A DNA stretch of 64,000 nt from Helicostylum pulchrum (Eukaryota; Mucoromycota; Mucoromycetes; Mucorales; Mucoraceae): assembly GCA_025677825.1 (NCBI GenBank), contig JAIXMO010000071.1, positions 58,793-122,792 on the forward strand, read 5' to 3'. Shown piece after piece: positions 22,801 through 35,200 of the stretch; position 1 is the first letter of the stretch, and every line of letters begins with the position of its first letter. A program made the translations under genes and the position numbers. Under the pieces are notes generated by a model that had not been told where the DNA came from, searched no databases, and saw only the letters and a list, made by a program, of their open reading frames with translations.

Positions 22801-24256
22801 TTAATGCCTTGACCTGATCAAAGTAATTGAGAACAAAAGGAGTATTATGAGCTTGTACGAAGGCTTCTTTAAATGATAATGATGGCTTATCAATATTAAT
22901 TTGCTTTTCGTATTCATCTCTTTCGCTAATCATTTTAGAGTACATTGCGGACTCTTCGTAGACCTTTTCGAATTGAGCAGAGTTAACTGGGACTTGGCCT
23001 TTGAAATCACTATTGACTTCGCGTTCATTCAAGTTACAGAGACCGGTAAGGAAATCAGGAGTTGACTTGCGAGAAGAACAGTGGAAACCCATATCAGTAA
23101 AATAATTTTTAGCTTCAGTGGTAGGACCAAAGTATATGCAGCGACCTTCATCAAGAACCATAACCTTATCGAACAGATCAAAAATACTATCGGAGGCTTG
23201 ATACAATGTAGAGATGGTTGTTTTCTTCATAATATCCGTCATAATACGGAGGGAACGGACGTAATCCAAAGCAGAAGAAGCATCCAGGCCTCGAGTAGCA
23301 CAATCCCAACAGTTAATTGAACTATGTGTTGTCATCTGTTCAGCAATTGATAAACGCTTGCGTTCACCACCAGAGAGACCGCGAACAAATGCGTTTCCGA
23401 CCATAGTATTCATTTGCTTTGTCAAACCGAGCATATTACCGAGCATGTAAATAATTTTATCCATAAATTCTATTTTGGATTCGCCAGGAATACGAGTGGA
23501 AGGAGTTTTGTTCTTGAGAGCAAAACGAAGTGTTTGTTGGGTAGTTAAAGTTGGGTAATGAAGATCTTCTTCTTCATTATAGCATACTTCGCCCTTGAAG
23601 TATTTTCCAAATTCTTTTGCGTCTATGCCACCATAACTAACTTCGCCATCGATTTGAGTATAAGAAGCACGCATATTTGCAAGCACACGAAGCAAAGTAG
23701 AACAACCGGCACCAGGGCGGCCAAGAACTAACAACATTTCACCTGATTTACAGAAACCATTATTGTCTCTAAGAATCGTAAAATCGGTTCCCTTGTGTCC
23801 TCTCCATTTCCAAAATTGTAACAAACCGGTGATGATAGACCAATTAGTAGAGATAGATCTTGCATCAGCACCTAAGCCTTGAACTTTGAGATCCTTCCAG
23901 ATGACACCCATGTTTTTTGGCTTTAAACCAGCAGAAGTAAGTTGTGAATCTTCATTCGAAAGGAAATCAGTCAAATCAAATTCTTGGTTACTAGTACCCT
24001 TTTCCAAATCATTGTGAGTAGATTCTTTTCGCGATTGTCGAGTTAGTTCACGTTCAATTGATCTGTATTCTTCAAGAGCGCTTTCGATATCTACAGCGTT
24101 ACCATTTTCTTCGCCGAATGCGCCAACGGTAGGTCTATGGGATTGAGTAGTATAAGTGCCATCGCCGATTATAGTATCAGCTCCATCAACACTCGAACGA
24201 GCATAATTTTCTTTAGCATCGATTTGGTTTGGATAGTATACAGGCTTCGAATCCAT
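19866..24256 (-). CDS. Full-length PDR-type ABC transporter (pleiotropic drug resistance)
   Basis: Two exons (22430-24256 and 19866-22373) join in phase 0 to give 1,444 residues. The intron has a TACTAAT branch point and an AATAG end. The order is NBD1-TMD1-NBD2-TMD2, typical of the fungal PDR/CDR subfamily. NBD1 has the atypical Walker A GRPGAGCSTLL, the signature VRGLSGGERKR and a Walker B WDCATRGLD where Glu is replaced, as usual in PDR pumps (Cys sits where Asn is common). NBD2 has canonical GSSGAGKTTLLD and LLFLDEPTSGLD but a degenerate signature, VGISVEERKRL. Such pumps sit in the plasma membrane and export hydrophobic drugs, sterols or lipids. Start chosen at MDSKPVYYP; an ATG 18 bases upstream is possible. 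Confidence 0.95.
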
Positions 24257-25963
24257 TATTCTTTTTTTTATCAAGTTTATTTACAAAAAAAAACAATGGG
24301 AATTAAAGTTTAGGTATACAAATAATTAAGATATAAATAATTAAAACTGTTCCTTTTTTTTTATAACGGTTCTTTTTATATGTTTTTTTTTGTTTGGATC
24401 CAGAAGCTTGATTTTGATGTAACATAAGGAAAAAGTGACAGTTAAAAGTCGCTTTCATTAATAATAGGGCCGATCAGCGTCTGTTTTTTAAGGTTAATTT
24501 TTTTTAATGGTCGGAATTTACACACCCGAAAGTTTAATTGTTATCGCATCATTTTTCTTACATTCGTGTACGTTCAGCTTATCCTTGTATAAGAATTAAT
24601 TTTTCCGTTATTTCTTTTATCATTGATACAATATTTATGGTAGTGTTAATTATGTACCCAAATAAGGTAAAATTTACGTGCATCTATGCAGTCGCAATCT
24701 GTGAATAACTTGAAACGCTCAAGATTCTGTGAATCCAGAAAAGGAGTGACTTGTTTTATTAGTAATGGTAAACGGAATTTACCACCCAACGTCATTATCG
24801 TTTTAGGGAATTCTATTTTCAGTTTCTTATCTACAAAAACTTTCGTATTATTAATTATTTTACATCTCGTTTGGATTTATAACTGAAAAGAGGGGAACGT
24901 GATAGAATGATTCAATCAAAAATAAACATTTCAGGGACGATTTTATTACTGAGTGCTTTCTTTTCATACACATAAAAAGAGTAAAAATGACGGCATGTAT
25001 GTGATAAAAGTATATGAAAAAGTGTCAGTTTTGTAGCCCTCAAGCTTGACTAAAGTACATTTGATTTGTCTTATAAGGGGCTATAAAAAAACATAGCTAG
25101 CAAAGACAAGAAAACGGCAATACCATTCGATTAATAATTATTCTGAACTGTACACTTAACAGTTTGACTTTTAAAAATTAAAATCACAGCCGCATAAGAA
25201 CAAAAACAAAAACGTACCATAGTGTCGTAACCATGATTTTCAATTTATTTGTGTCGGACGAGACCGACGAAATAATAGGGAATCATGTCCCGTCTTGCAA
25301 AACAAACATCTCCTTTTTATTTCAAGTCTTAACAATGTTTGATTGATCTACTTCTTTCGATTTTTTTTTTCTACTGTATTAAAAAAACCCTGCTTTTCAT
25401 TCAATTCTTAAAAATGATTAATTCGAGTGTTTTTTTTTTCTCCATACAAATGTATAAAAAAGATCAAATAATGTGACACAAAGTGTGACACAAAGTGTGA
25501 GAAATGGTCTCATAAATTACTAGGTAACTATATAAATTTTGAAGGGCTTAGAGTGGAAACCAAGGTAATCTGAAGAAACTCTAGATTTTTAAAGTACTTG
25601 AATGATTGATTACTCATAACATTTGACATTATGTATGAAAACTTTAACCTCCAAATTTTAATAAGGTAACGAAAGAAAGTTCGCCCTATAATGATCAGCC
25701 TCAAAATTGTTTCGGATAAACGAGTGGTGCTGGTACAAAATATACTCTTACCAAATAAAGCACATTTGGTTTAATTTTAAGGTTTATGCATCATTAACAT
25801 TTTCTAACTTGTCCGTAAAGACTATTTTTTTTTGACATAACGGGAGCATAGAAAATATTTTGCGTTCCATGCACGTTTAGAAAATAAAGTTACAAGTATA
25901 AATAAATAAAAAGAGATGTATTTATTTAAGAATAAAAAGTGTTCTGTCTATTTTTGATACTAT
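24257..25963. other. 1.7-kb gap, ABC transporter promoter side
   Basis: No gene is seen. The right end of the ABC gene's promoter region contains a T-rich/A-rich tract (24340-24400) and a BamHI/HindIII-like ggatccagaagctt patch. A short direct repeat of cacaaagtgtga occurs twice in tandem at about 25477-25501. Open frames here are short and low-complexity. Confidence 0.45.
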
Positions 25964-27548
25964 TTAATCCCAACCACCAACATCTAAGCCAGTACCTGAG
26001 TTGCTTGCTTCTTGCTTCTTACTCTCACTTTCTAATGCTGCAACAACATCAGTTGTCTTCTTGATACCGGCCTTGGCCAATTTCTTTGATTTGTCTACAA
26101 CGCCTACAACACCGGTCTCAGCCTTAGTTTGAGGCTTTGTAAGCAAAGCGGGAATAGCAGCAGCGGATGCTGCAGGTTCCTTCTTGACTATAGATTCCTT
26201 AGGAATAGTAGTAGTCTTGGTAGCCTTGGTTTTCTTTGTCTCAACAGGCTTATCCTCGGACTTAACAAAGAAAAGATCCTTCTCATCAGAAGCTGTCTTC
26301 TTCTTCTTCTTCAAAGCAGGTTCATCGCTAGATTCAGCAGCGCCAGATTTCTTAGCTTTAACCTTGAGAATTTCTGTAACTTTAGCTTTACGCTTCTTGC
26401 CTTCAGTAACAGGCGCATCAGCTTCTTTCATATGAACATCTCCATCTTCATCTACTTCTCCTTTTTCCTTCTTTTCCTTCTTTTCCTTTTGTACCTTCAT
26501 TCTCTTCATACGCTGTTTCTTTTCAACAATGTTGACATTTTCTCTTTGCTTCTTTTTACGTTCCAAAAACTTGGGATCGAATCTCTCACCATCTAAAATA
26601 CGAAGAGAAGGTACGAGATCAAGAATCTAAAATAATGAAATAAAAAAGTTAGCTTCCCACTTTTGCATAATTTGGTTTTCACGCGTTACCTTTTCAAGGT
26701 AATCCTTCTTCTTGGCGATAGGGTTTCCTTTTAAGTTCAAGTTATGAAGTTTCGTTAAGGAGCCAAGAGCGGCAATATCAGTCCAATTAGCAAGACCATT
26801 GTTTCCGAAATCCATAATTTCAATTGCATTACACTTTCTTAAAGTTTCGGGTATCTGTGTGATTTTGTTATCGTTTAATCGAATTTCTTTGAGTAACACG
26901 TTGTGTGTTAAATCAGGTACTTCGGTCAATTGGTTGTGAGCAGCTGAAAGCTTTGTAAGTTGTAAAAGACTGGATAATCTAGGCACTCTATCGACTTTAT
27001 TGTGAGATATCACTATAAATTATAGTTAGTAGCGTTTTTTTTTTTTTTTCACTTTTCACTTTTCTTACCTAAAGTGTTTAACTCAAGCAAAGGTTCAATA
27101 TTTTCGATTTCCAAAAGATTGTTATGGTTTAAAATAAGAGCTTTCAAGTGCTTAAGTCTAGTAATATGAGGACTCATATGAACCAGTTCGTTATGACTGA
27201 CGTTGAGTACTACATAATAATATTAAAAAAAAAGTCAATATTGGTATATTCATGTAGCTTTAAAATAAATGTATTACCGCATAATGTTTGAAAATGTTGG
27301 AACCCGGTAAAGTCTTTGAACTTGTTACCAGAGAGATTCAAAAGGGTAATCTGTTCAAGATCTTTCAAACCAGTAATAGACTTTTCGTCAACAAGTTCGT
27401 TATTAGCAAGGTTAAGTTTACGAAGTTCTTTACAAGCAGAGATATCGTCTACTGAATCAATTTCTCTCTTCGAGACATTGATATCTTTAAGACTTTCGAT
27501 AGGTTTGTCTTTATATATTTCAGCTATCACTTGAGTAGTTAACTTCAT
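25964..27548 (-). CDS. Leucine-rich-repeat protein with long basic tail
   Basis: Four exons (27278-27548, 27069-27209, 26690-27012, 25964-26626) sum to 465 residues. Residues 1-240 hold about eight SDS22-like LRRs (LRKLNLANNEL, LTKLSAAHNQLTEVP, LHNLNLKGNPIA). An LRR-cap follows (LVPSLRILDGERFDPKFLERKKK). The C-terminal half is Lys/Ala/Glu-rich with several nuclear-localisation-like blocks (KKRKAKVTE, KKKKKTAS) and ends in DVGGWD. It may be a nuclear or nucleolar scaffold or a phosphatase-regulator-like protein; the specific orthologue is not recognised. Splice joins all fit LRR periodicity, which supports the model. Confidence 0.85.
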
Positions 27549-27690
27549 GATTTTATTTTATTAGGAATATAAAAATAATGAGAAGCTTTTTTTTTTTTTG
27601 TTAGAGTAAAAGAAAAAAAAGGTCACGGTAAAGCAGTCGTATTGACCGAGAATTTTAAAAGTACGACCCTTATCGGCAAACTACAGCTAG

Positions 27691-28268
27691 TATGGCGATA
27701 TCATATTGGTAGAAGGTATACCTGTTGGTAGTATATTCTCTTTCTTTTGGAATTTATTAGGTATGTGCGTGTATATTATTATAACATATTTTTACTTACT
27801 TTATGAGTAGTATCCGCAAATTTTCAATTTTTGGATTTATGTTGACCTATTTATTACGTACATCGCATGCATCAAAGGTATATCAATTGAAACCATTTTA
27901 TCATTAAATATTAATATTTCATTTCAGAATGGTTCACGGACTGGTTTAGATGTATCTCTAGTTCAAATGGGCTTTTATATACGTAGTCGTAAGTGGTATA
28001 TATTATCAGATTGTAACACCAAAATAATTAATCTCTACTCTCTTTCTCAGGTGGTACATTAGAAGATGACGGATATTTCTATAGTGGCCAAGAGACTGAT
28101 TCTAAGGCTTCCACTAAAAAAGAAGACGGAAAAGACGCTTATATAATTGATTACCTCTTAATGATGTTGGGTTGGTTTATCATTATTTGCGCGTTAGCTG
28201 ATTATTTTAGAGCGAAACAAATGGAGAAAATTATTTGTTCTGAGCCCACTGTTGATTCCATAGTATAA
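27691..28268 (+). pseudogene. NDFIP/Bsd2-like membrane adaptor, 5'-truncated with a frameshift
   Basis: Exon pieces at 27691-27760, 27811-27877, 27928-27988 and 28051-28268 match the DUF2370 (Ndfip/Bsd2/Tre1) family. VEGIPVGSIFSFFWNLL leads into VSANFQF, then GFMLTYLLRTSHASKNGSR, LVQMGFYIRSR and a last hydrophobic helix LLMMLGWFIIICALADYFR. Such proteins are endosomal adaptors that bring Rsp5/Nedd4 ligases to membrane cargo. Two faults are visible. The frame breaks by one base at the T5 run 27828-27832 (six T would restore it). The N-terminal half carrying PPxY motifs is missing, with only about 140 bp to the divergent leucine-rich gene. Either a dead fragment, or a live gene with a sequencing error and an unseen small 5' exon. 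Confidence 0.65.
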
Positions 28269-29894
28269 GATAAAGAAGACTTGCACCTGTTTTTTAAGAT
28301 AAATAAAATCAAACTCTTGGTTCAACTAGAAAGTAAACATGTAACTAGAAAGTAAACGCGTATATACGTATTTTCATTCTAGTATCCGTCCCTCTGCGAA
28401 AAGGACGCTAAATGGGAGGCAGGTTTTGGGACAGTAAATACTCCTTTTTTATATGATAAAGAGCGGTATCTTGTTCCTACGATCGCTAACTTGGTACCTT
28501 GCCACTGGCAGGTTATCACCTCTAAAAGAGCCACTTTTCTGTGACGAGCACAGGATATCCATCTCCTAAGAATCGCTTAAGAATAAAACCAGCTCGTTGA
28601 TTTGGAACGTCCTCAAATTAGTTAGCGATACGGCAATACTAGCAATTAGTCCGAATTATTGGGATTATATGCATTCAATCTTTTGTAATGTTTGAGATAC
28701 GATCAGCTCTTTTGGCGACGAATTCTTTAACGAAATGCATTATCAAAGACAGGATCATAAACATGTGCTCGGAGCCGAGATTCATTATGCTCTTCAAATA
28801 GACTATCAATAGACCGCAGCTCTACTATGGTAGAGATATAGCGGCACATTGGCGGCATGTTGATATCGGCATAAAATGAATGTTTATATTTTCTGGTACA
28901 TGGAAATTTTTTAGATTTTCAAAGCCTCTAGTCTATTATACCTGTTGAGGGCTAACCCGTCATTATACTTGCTGTTACGACTTTTTAAGATGTGATGATA
29001 AAGTAGGGAGAGAGTTCACTGATCATGGCGTAATTACACTATCATTGGCTTCATAATACTTGTATTTACTTATACGTTATTAGGTAATCGTTTTTATTAT
29101 AGTTACGTATGTGTAATTGGGAAGAAGTGCAAATTTTTTCAACGCTTTTCTGTGTCTTTTGTTAAATTTAATGTGGTGTTTATAAAGTAGTTACAAATGA
29201 TAAAAGAGTCTCCTTATTCCAACTAATTTTGTTAACTCAGCTTATTCCAAGGCGAATCAAGTAAAACGAGGAATTGAAGTGTCCTTTATTTATCCAATAG
29301 TATAAGGTACCGCACTTTACCCATATTTTGTACATATTAGCAGCCAAATTCCCAATCAGTTGATAAACGCTTTTTCATTATATGTAAGTCTACTATATTT
29401 AGGAATAAATATTGTATATATGAGTTTACGGCAGCGGGAGACAGATCCATAGAAGTAAATATTAAAGAGAGTGATTTTCACTTTGCAAGTGGTTAAAGCG
29501 ACCAGACGTCTAATGCAAAAACCAATAAGAATAATGACTTGCGCAGTGGGCGATTCAAGGATTCTTGTACTCGGATTGTCATCTGCAGTCGGATAATACC
29601 CCCTTGAATAATTCAATGCGGTGATGCAGCGTATACGTTTTTTATAGCTTCCCCAGTGACTCGATGAATGGGACCAATTATGGGATATTGTGATACACTT
29701 TTTGTTTGAAGGAATTTACTAATTTATTAGCAAAGTTCTGAAGAAGAAAGAGTAAAACCATTCTCCGCAGAGAGTCAACTATGTTTTAAATATTTTTAGG
29801 AGTTTCAATGGCAGCACGGACCAATATAAGAGAATATTTCTTTTTTTCCTCCTCTTCTTCTTCTTCTTCTTTTATTATTATTCATGAAGAACTT
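28269..29894. other. 1.6-kb gap with a dispersed repeat copy
   Basis: No gene is supported. A repeat shared with 39.7 kb lies at 28681-28760. The right end is the 5' flank of the LEA_2-like gene and holds a TCTTCT microsatellite (29848-29870). Remaining frames are short and stop-rich. Confidence 0.45.
28681..28760. repeat. Dispersed repeat, copy 1 (partner at 39665-39750)
   Basis: The segment agctcttttgg-acgaattcttta-cgaaa-gcattatcaaa-acag is shared at about 85 percent identity with 39665-39750, in the same orientation. On the minus strand both copies show the coding-like string EFV-KRA, suggesting a decayed gene or mobile element. Confidence 0.65.
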
Positions 29895-31027
29895 ATGAGT
29901 TATACACCGCCCGATCCATTTCAACATAACCATCACAGGCAAACTTCACTTGCTACTGTGTACGAAGAAAATGATCCTTATAGAATAATAAAGAAGAGTC
30001 CTCGAATAGGTAAAGAACGAAAAAAGAAAAAAAAGTTGCCTATTATCCTCATTCGTCTTTTTTTTTTTTTCTCTCATTAGGGTCCATGTCAGATAATAGT
30101 TCCGAGTTCGATGCAGCACATTCAAGAACAGCTTCAGACAGTAGTACTAGTCGACTTTATACAGGTGCAACAAACGATTGCTATGAAGACCCATACGCCA
30201 ATAAAAAAAAGAATAGAATAATAGAAGACAGAGCCAACTCATATTTACCTTACTCACATCATGAACGAGACCCGCACCAAAAATCCGAACCTATTTATAT
30301 TGAAGAATATACAGCACCTGCATCTACAACGTTAGGAATGGGATCAATGTTACATGATACGATGACTGACCAAATAAATGGATCTTTACCTACAAAGCAA
30401 CAGTTACCACAAGATCATATCACTGATAAATTCGCTAATTTATCTAATGAACGTAGAAAAAAAAAAAAAAGAATATTTGGATTAACGTATCCGAGTGTGA
30501 TTTTTATTGCATTCTTGGTAGCTGCAATGATTGCAGTTATTTGGTACTTTGTTTGGCCCCGTATTCCAAATTTAGCACTAGACGACATTGATAATGTGGG
30601 TACAATACAAGTGATTACAAACACGACAACTAAATCCATGTCAACCGAATGGTCTTTAAATATGACAGTGGATAATACAGCTAATTGGGTGCCGACTCGT
30701 ATAAAAAATATTGATTTATCTATCGTAGACGACAGAACAAATCAAATGTTTGGTAATGGTACTACAGGTTGGATAACTTTACCGCCTCGAAAGAAATCTA
30801 TTGTTCCCATGTACTTGAATGTATATTATGAATCCAATGATGCTAACGATACAACCTTTCAAGACTTGTATAATGCTTGTGGTGTTCAAGTCAATTCTAA
30901 TATGCCTTTTGAGTCATTACAAGGTGTACTCAATGTGACTTTATCAGTTACTTTTCATATTGCTGGCATTGTTTGGCCAACGACAAAACTCATGCGTATG
31001 ACTAGTCTTATATGTCCTACCAGTTAG
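29895..31027 (+). CDS. LEA_2-like type II membrane protein
   Basis: Two exons (29895-30009, 30081-31027) give 353 residues. The first 125 residues are polar, Ser/Tyr/His-rich and presumably cytosolic. A basic stretch (ERRKKKKR) precedes a single membrane helix (YPSVIFIAFLVAAMIAVIWYFVWP). The C-terminal 180 residues have an LEA_2-like beta-sandwich pattern with several N-glycosylation sequons (NTT, NMT, NGT, NDT, NVT). The arrangement matches fungal type II membrane proteins of vacuole or plasma membrane with a lumenal LEA-type domain, whose function is poorly defined. Start at 29895 (MSYTPPDPF) is preferred; an upstream ATG at 29808 would add a Phe/Ser-rich microsatellite translation. Confidence 0.8.
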
Positions 31028-34000
31028 TTAATTTTTTACGTTTATACCCTGTAAATAAATAAAACGCCAAGCTTTGACATTTTTATTACTCGTTTTCTTT
31101 TCGGGCTTTTTTGTATAACCGCCACGAGACGGTTGGGTGTGTTTCCGGGTTCTGTCATACGAGCCTTTTAGTTACTGTCCTACATGGAATCATTTTCTGT
31201 TCAACTTGCACTAAACCCGAGAACTACTTTTTTTTGACATGATCACTATACACATAAACAAACAACCTCTTTTCAGAAATAATAAGAAATTTGCTAGCGT
31301 ACTTTTTTTTTTTACTCCTTTTTTGCTGTTTAAAATTAACTCTTAAAGGGACTTTATTCTGCTATCGTAATGATGTAATCCGACTACTTTTCCCGAGACA
31401 AAAAAAGAACGTCGCTAATCCAAAAATAAATATTTTTTCTTTTCTCGCTAAGCCAAAATATAATTGGGTTTCAAGAACACTGTTAGATTTGTCAGTTTTT
31501 TCTTCGCCCAGTACAACCATCATGGCTTGTTCTTGAATCACAAAAAGAGTAGTTACGCGTCATTTATATCTAAAGCTCCGAAAAAAAAAGGTACGGCCAC
31601 AACATAAATAGAAGCACATGACATTACAGCACGAGAAACAGCACAATGCTTTCACAGAAGAAATGGCAAAAAGGTAGAAATTGAGTCTAAATTGAGCACA
31701 TTTGATCCAATCGTACAAAAGTGTGTTAATAGGCAGAATATTATGTTTTATTTCAATGCATAATTTTTTACTTCAATTCTAGCTTCTTTTTTTTCTGGGG
31801 AGCACAGCATAAAACGACACTTTTTGCAATCCGTCGAATTGCAAGTATTTTGGAAGCGTATTGTCGAAAGTTGACTTCAAGTAACAATAGTATTTCGGAA
31901 ACCCCAGTAACAACTCCTCTTGAAACCAAAAAACAACTTTTTTTTTTTTTTTTTTTTTTTACGCATAAATACCTGACCCTAATTTTGGTTTTAGATTTAT
32001 TACTCACAAAAAAGCCAACTGTCGCATTATTTTGCTCACAGGAACAGAAAAGGACCTCACATGTTTGTAACACAAATACGCGGATATTTCTGCTTTTAAT
32101 TACATATTAAAATCTGTACAGATAAAACGGGTGCGACAGACAAAAAGGTGATGAGATCAAGTTTACTTTTTCTGGTCTAGATCTTTTCCTTTTCAGGAGA
32201 TAGTTTATGTGTAACAGTTTTGTAGTATGTAACCGGATGTAAACTTTTTTTTTTTAAAAAATGTTTAAGAACTCGCGAGTAATTTTAACTTTGGTATCAT
32301 GTAATAGTATTAGCCAAGAGAGAGACAAAAAAAGGGCAATTACAATTAAATCTTGGGCGAAGCGATGGCTTCTTTTTTTTTTGAGTTTAGAGAGTTCAAT
32401 CGCGAAAATACCTCTATTTTATTAGTCCGCCCCTCAGGTAAAAAAATATATTAAAACGAACAGGGAACCTCTGATGCAATACCTGATCATTATATAATAA
32501 TAACTTTATCTCAAGAAAGCGACTTGGTTTTCTTGGAATTGTGGTAAACTAGATAAAATCGTGCAATATTGTATCTGTCGTGTCACACGGTCGATACTGC
32601 AAAAGAGAGCGATACTACATAGTTATTTTCTTATGCACCTGAAGGAGCATGTGTTAAATAATAAAATATTAGTTTCTGGATACAGTACCTAGCAGAGAGT
32701 CTTGAATATTTATAATTATGAGTTCGTACTTCTCTTCCGTAGGTTAATGTGAAAGCTACACAAAAAAAAAATCCTGTGGAACTTCTGCTGAAGTTCCGGG
32801 AAACATGGTAGACGGATACTACAGTCAGACTTATACGTTTTGTCGGCTTATCAATTAGCGAAAACTTATTCTCTGTTACTATCAAATAATTGTCGATTTA
32901 CACTAAAGCGATTGTCGGTTTGAGTTTTTAGCAAGAGTAATTCATCGCATTAGACTAGCCCGAATTGTCAGGACAAGTTCCTCAAGGTTTACAAAATGGC
33001 TAACTAACAGTTTTTTTTTTTTTTGGTGTTAATCAAGTAATTAAAAAAAAGACTGGTCCTCATCAACACAACATAACTCTTCTGCCAGGGTTATATACTA
33101 CGTTATCGTCCTTTCAGCTGCGGTTGGGGTACGAGATCACTCATATAACGGAACTGCTCCATTACTGGGACTAACCGAGCAAAGAATAACTATGTCATTT
33201 CTCTCCTGAAAGTTTATAAGTATCTGAAAGAAGTACCACACTTTGATAATAAATAATTACATCAAATAAGAATTGAAAATCAGAGACAACCTTCATAAGC
33301 TTATTACTCTGGCTGTTCAATAGTTTCCGTAGCAGATCGCTGTAAATGAGAATTGGTCTCAGATTCATTGCCGACTTGATTCACACAAGATCGGGTTTAC
33401 CTCTTTTAATATAATTCTGCGAGTAGAATTTGCTCAAGTCTGCTGTGCAATTTTCAACGCAAAATAGTGACATGACGTTTATACTAACGTATTAAAAGAA
33501 CTGGCTTAAATAGTGAAAAAAAAAAAAAATGTTACCCGATTCCATGAGAAACTAAACAATTATCGCTAGTAAGTATAAAAAGTTTGTCCTTGTCCTAGAA
33601 AAATTGAATATTCACGGCTGACCATCCCTAATATATAATAATAGTTTAAACATTATCTCCCTTTCCTTTATCATGGTTGACAGGCAATATGCATAATGTT
33701 AACTGAATTGCATATTATTCTCGAATACACAAATACGATATGAAGCTTAGCTGCATACTATTGGACTAAATGTATATTTTACTAAATTCTTATAAAATCA
33801 CTTCATTTGGAAGAGAATAATTCATGTCCGGCTCTTTATTAACCCCCACCCCTTTTTTTAATAACTTCTTGATTGCCTCTATTAAAAAAACCTTAAAAAA
33901 TATATTTGGTATTTTTCTGCAATTTCTAGAATAAAAAAAGATATTTAATTATAGGATATTAAATACAGGAATGACGCTATTTCGATCTGAAAAGCATATT

Positions 34001-35200
34001 TCTTCTAGCATTTAACAATAAATAATCATTCTCTTTCCCTTCTCGAGAATGCAGCAGAAAAAGAATAAACCGCAGTCTGTGGGTGATTCTGGACATTTTT
34101 TAATTTAGACTTACGTCAAAATAGTCTATAACGATACGTTTCAATTCGTCCTATACCACTTTCTGTACACTGGTAAAATCAGGAACATCGGAAATGGCAC
34201 ACATACACAATAAGCACAAACGATGTCTAAGCCATTTGAAGAATTATTATTATCAGCAACGAAATCGTAAGGTGGTGTTTATGGCCCAAGTCTTTCTTTT
34301 AATTCGGCATGATCGACTGGAAGAAAAACATCGGCCTATTTAAACTGCCGCAAACAAATGTTACTCTAGTAATCGTCAAGAGTATGTAGTTTATACGTAT
34401 GTAACGTAGAGAATAACTAGTTGTGCGTTAGAAAGTGTCTTTTTTTTTAAAAAAAAAACGTTTCACGGTGATAGTAGTCCCAGGCCCCTTTCCTTTATAA
34501 AAAATACTGGATTTAAAGCTGAATTAATAAATGCCAGCTTTTGACCTGATTTTGACAAATTGATTTTAAGCCAATAACAGTACAATGGAAGTTTATGAAA
34601 TGGAACTGCTAGGTTTTTTTTTTTTAGACCGAGAGAGCGGTCTTAAGTTTCATAAAAAAATTTATAAAAGAGACTAAACGTCTATTACGTGATTTAAGCT
34701 ATATGAAATAGCACTCAGGTCCCCTTATTTATTTAGAATATTGATAAAAAGGAGACTCTAGATTTTCTATTTTGTGAAAGCAACAAAAGGCTAGAGTTTA
34801 TTTTTTGTCACAACAACAAAATGATTTTTTTGTTTATGCTGGGTGCGAAAATTTAAACCATCATCCCCCATTTCAAGAGAACGAAATTAAACTTGTCACA
34901 TTAGTTTTTGTGTGTCAAAATAATCTTAATAAAGAAGTATTGCGATACTTTGTGAGAGATAGCGTGAGAAAAATGCTTTTTTATTGATAAACAAACTTGT
35001 TTTAAAATAGAAATTCTGATGAATAATACAACTACGAAAAAAAAGTTTTAAGAAACCTACAAGAAACTTAGTCACGGAACCATTAGGCTTTTATCTATAT
35101 TAAATCCCGCTGTCTCCCGCTCTCTTTTTTTTTAATTTTTTTTTCTTTTTTTCTTTCGCATTTATCCTTTTCCTCTCCTGCCTAAATAATCTCTATTTCC
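31028..35200. other. 4.2-kb gene desert
   Basis: I find no supported gene. The stretch is AT-rich with many T and A runs, including T22 at about 31939-31960. It holds a perfect hairpin at 32778-32797 and another near 34626-34643. Frames such as 31291-31536, 31768-32073 and 32631-32885 are low-complexity and lack splice support. The last 100 bases form a pyrimidine-rich promoter of the threonine aldolase gene. Confidence 0.5.
32778..32797. repeat. Perfect 8-bp-arm hairpin
   Basis: GGAACTTC, four bases (TGCT), then GAAGTTCC: a perfect inverted repeat in otherwise featureless DNA. The arms look like heat-shock-element half sites (GAA/TTC), but the spacing does not fit the nGAAnnTTCn rule. Confidence 0.6.

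Noticed and set aside
22391..24274. Two separate half-size ABC transporters (with 19866-22346)
   Set aside because: A clean intron (22374-22429) joins them in phase 0 into one standard full-length PDR transporter.
29808..29894. Earlier ATG for the LEA_2-like gene
   Set aside because: It translates a TCT microsatellite into poly-Ser; the ATG at 29895 is more plausible.
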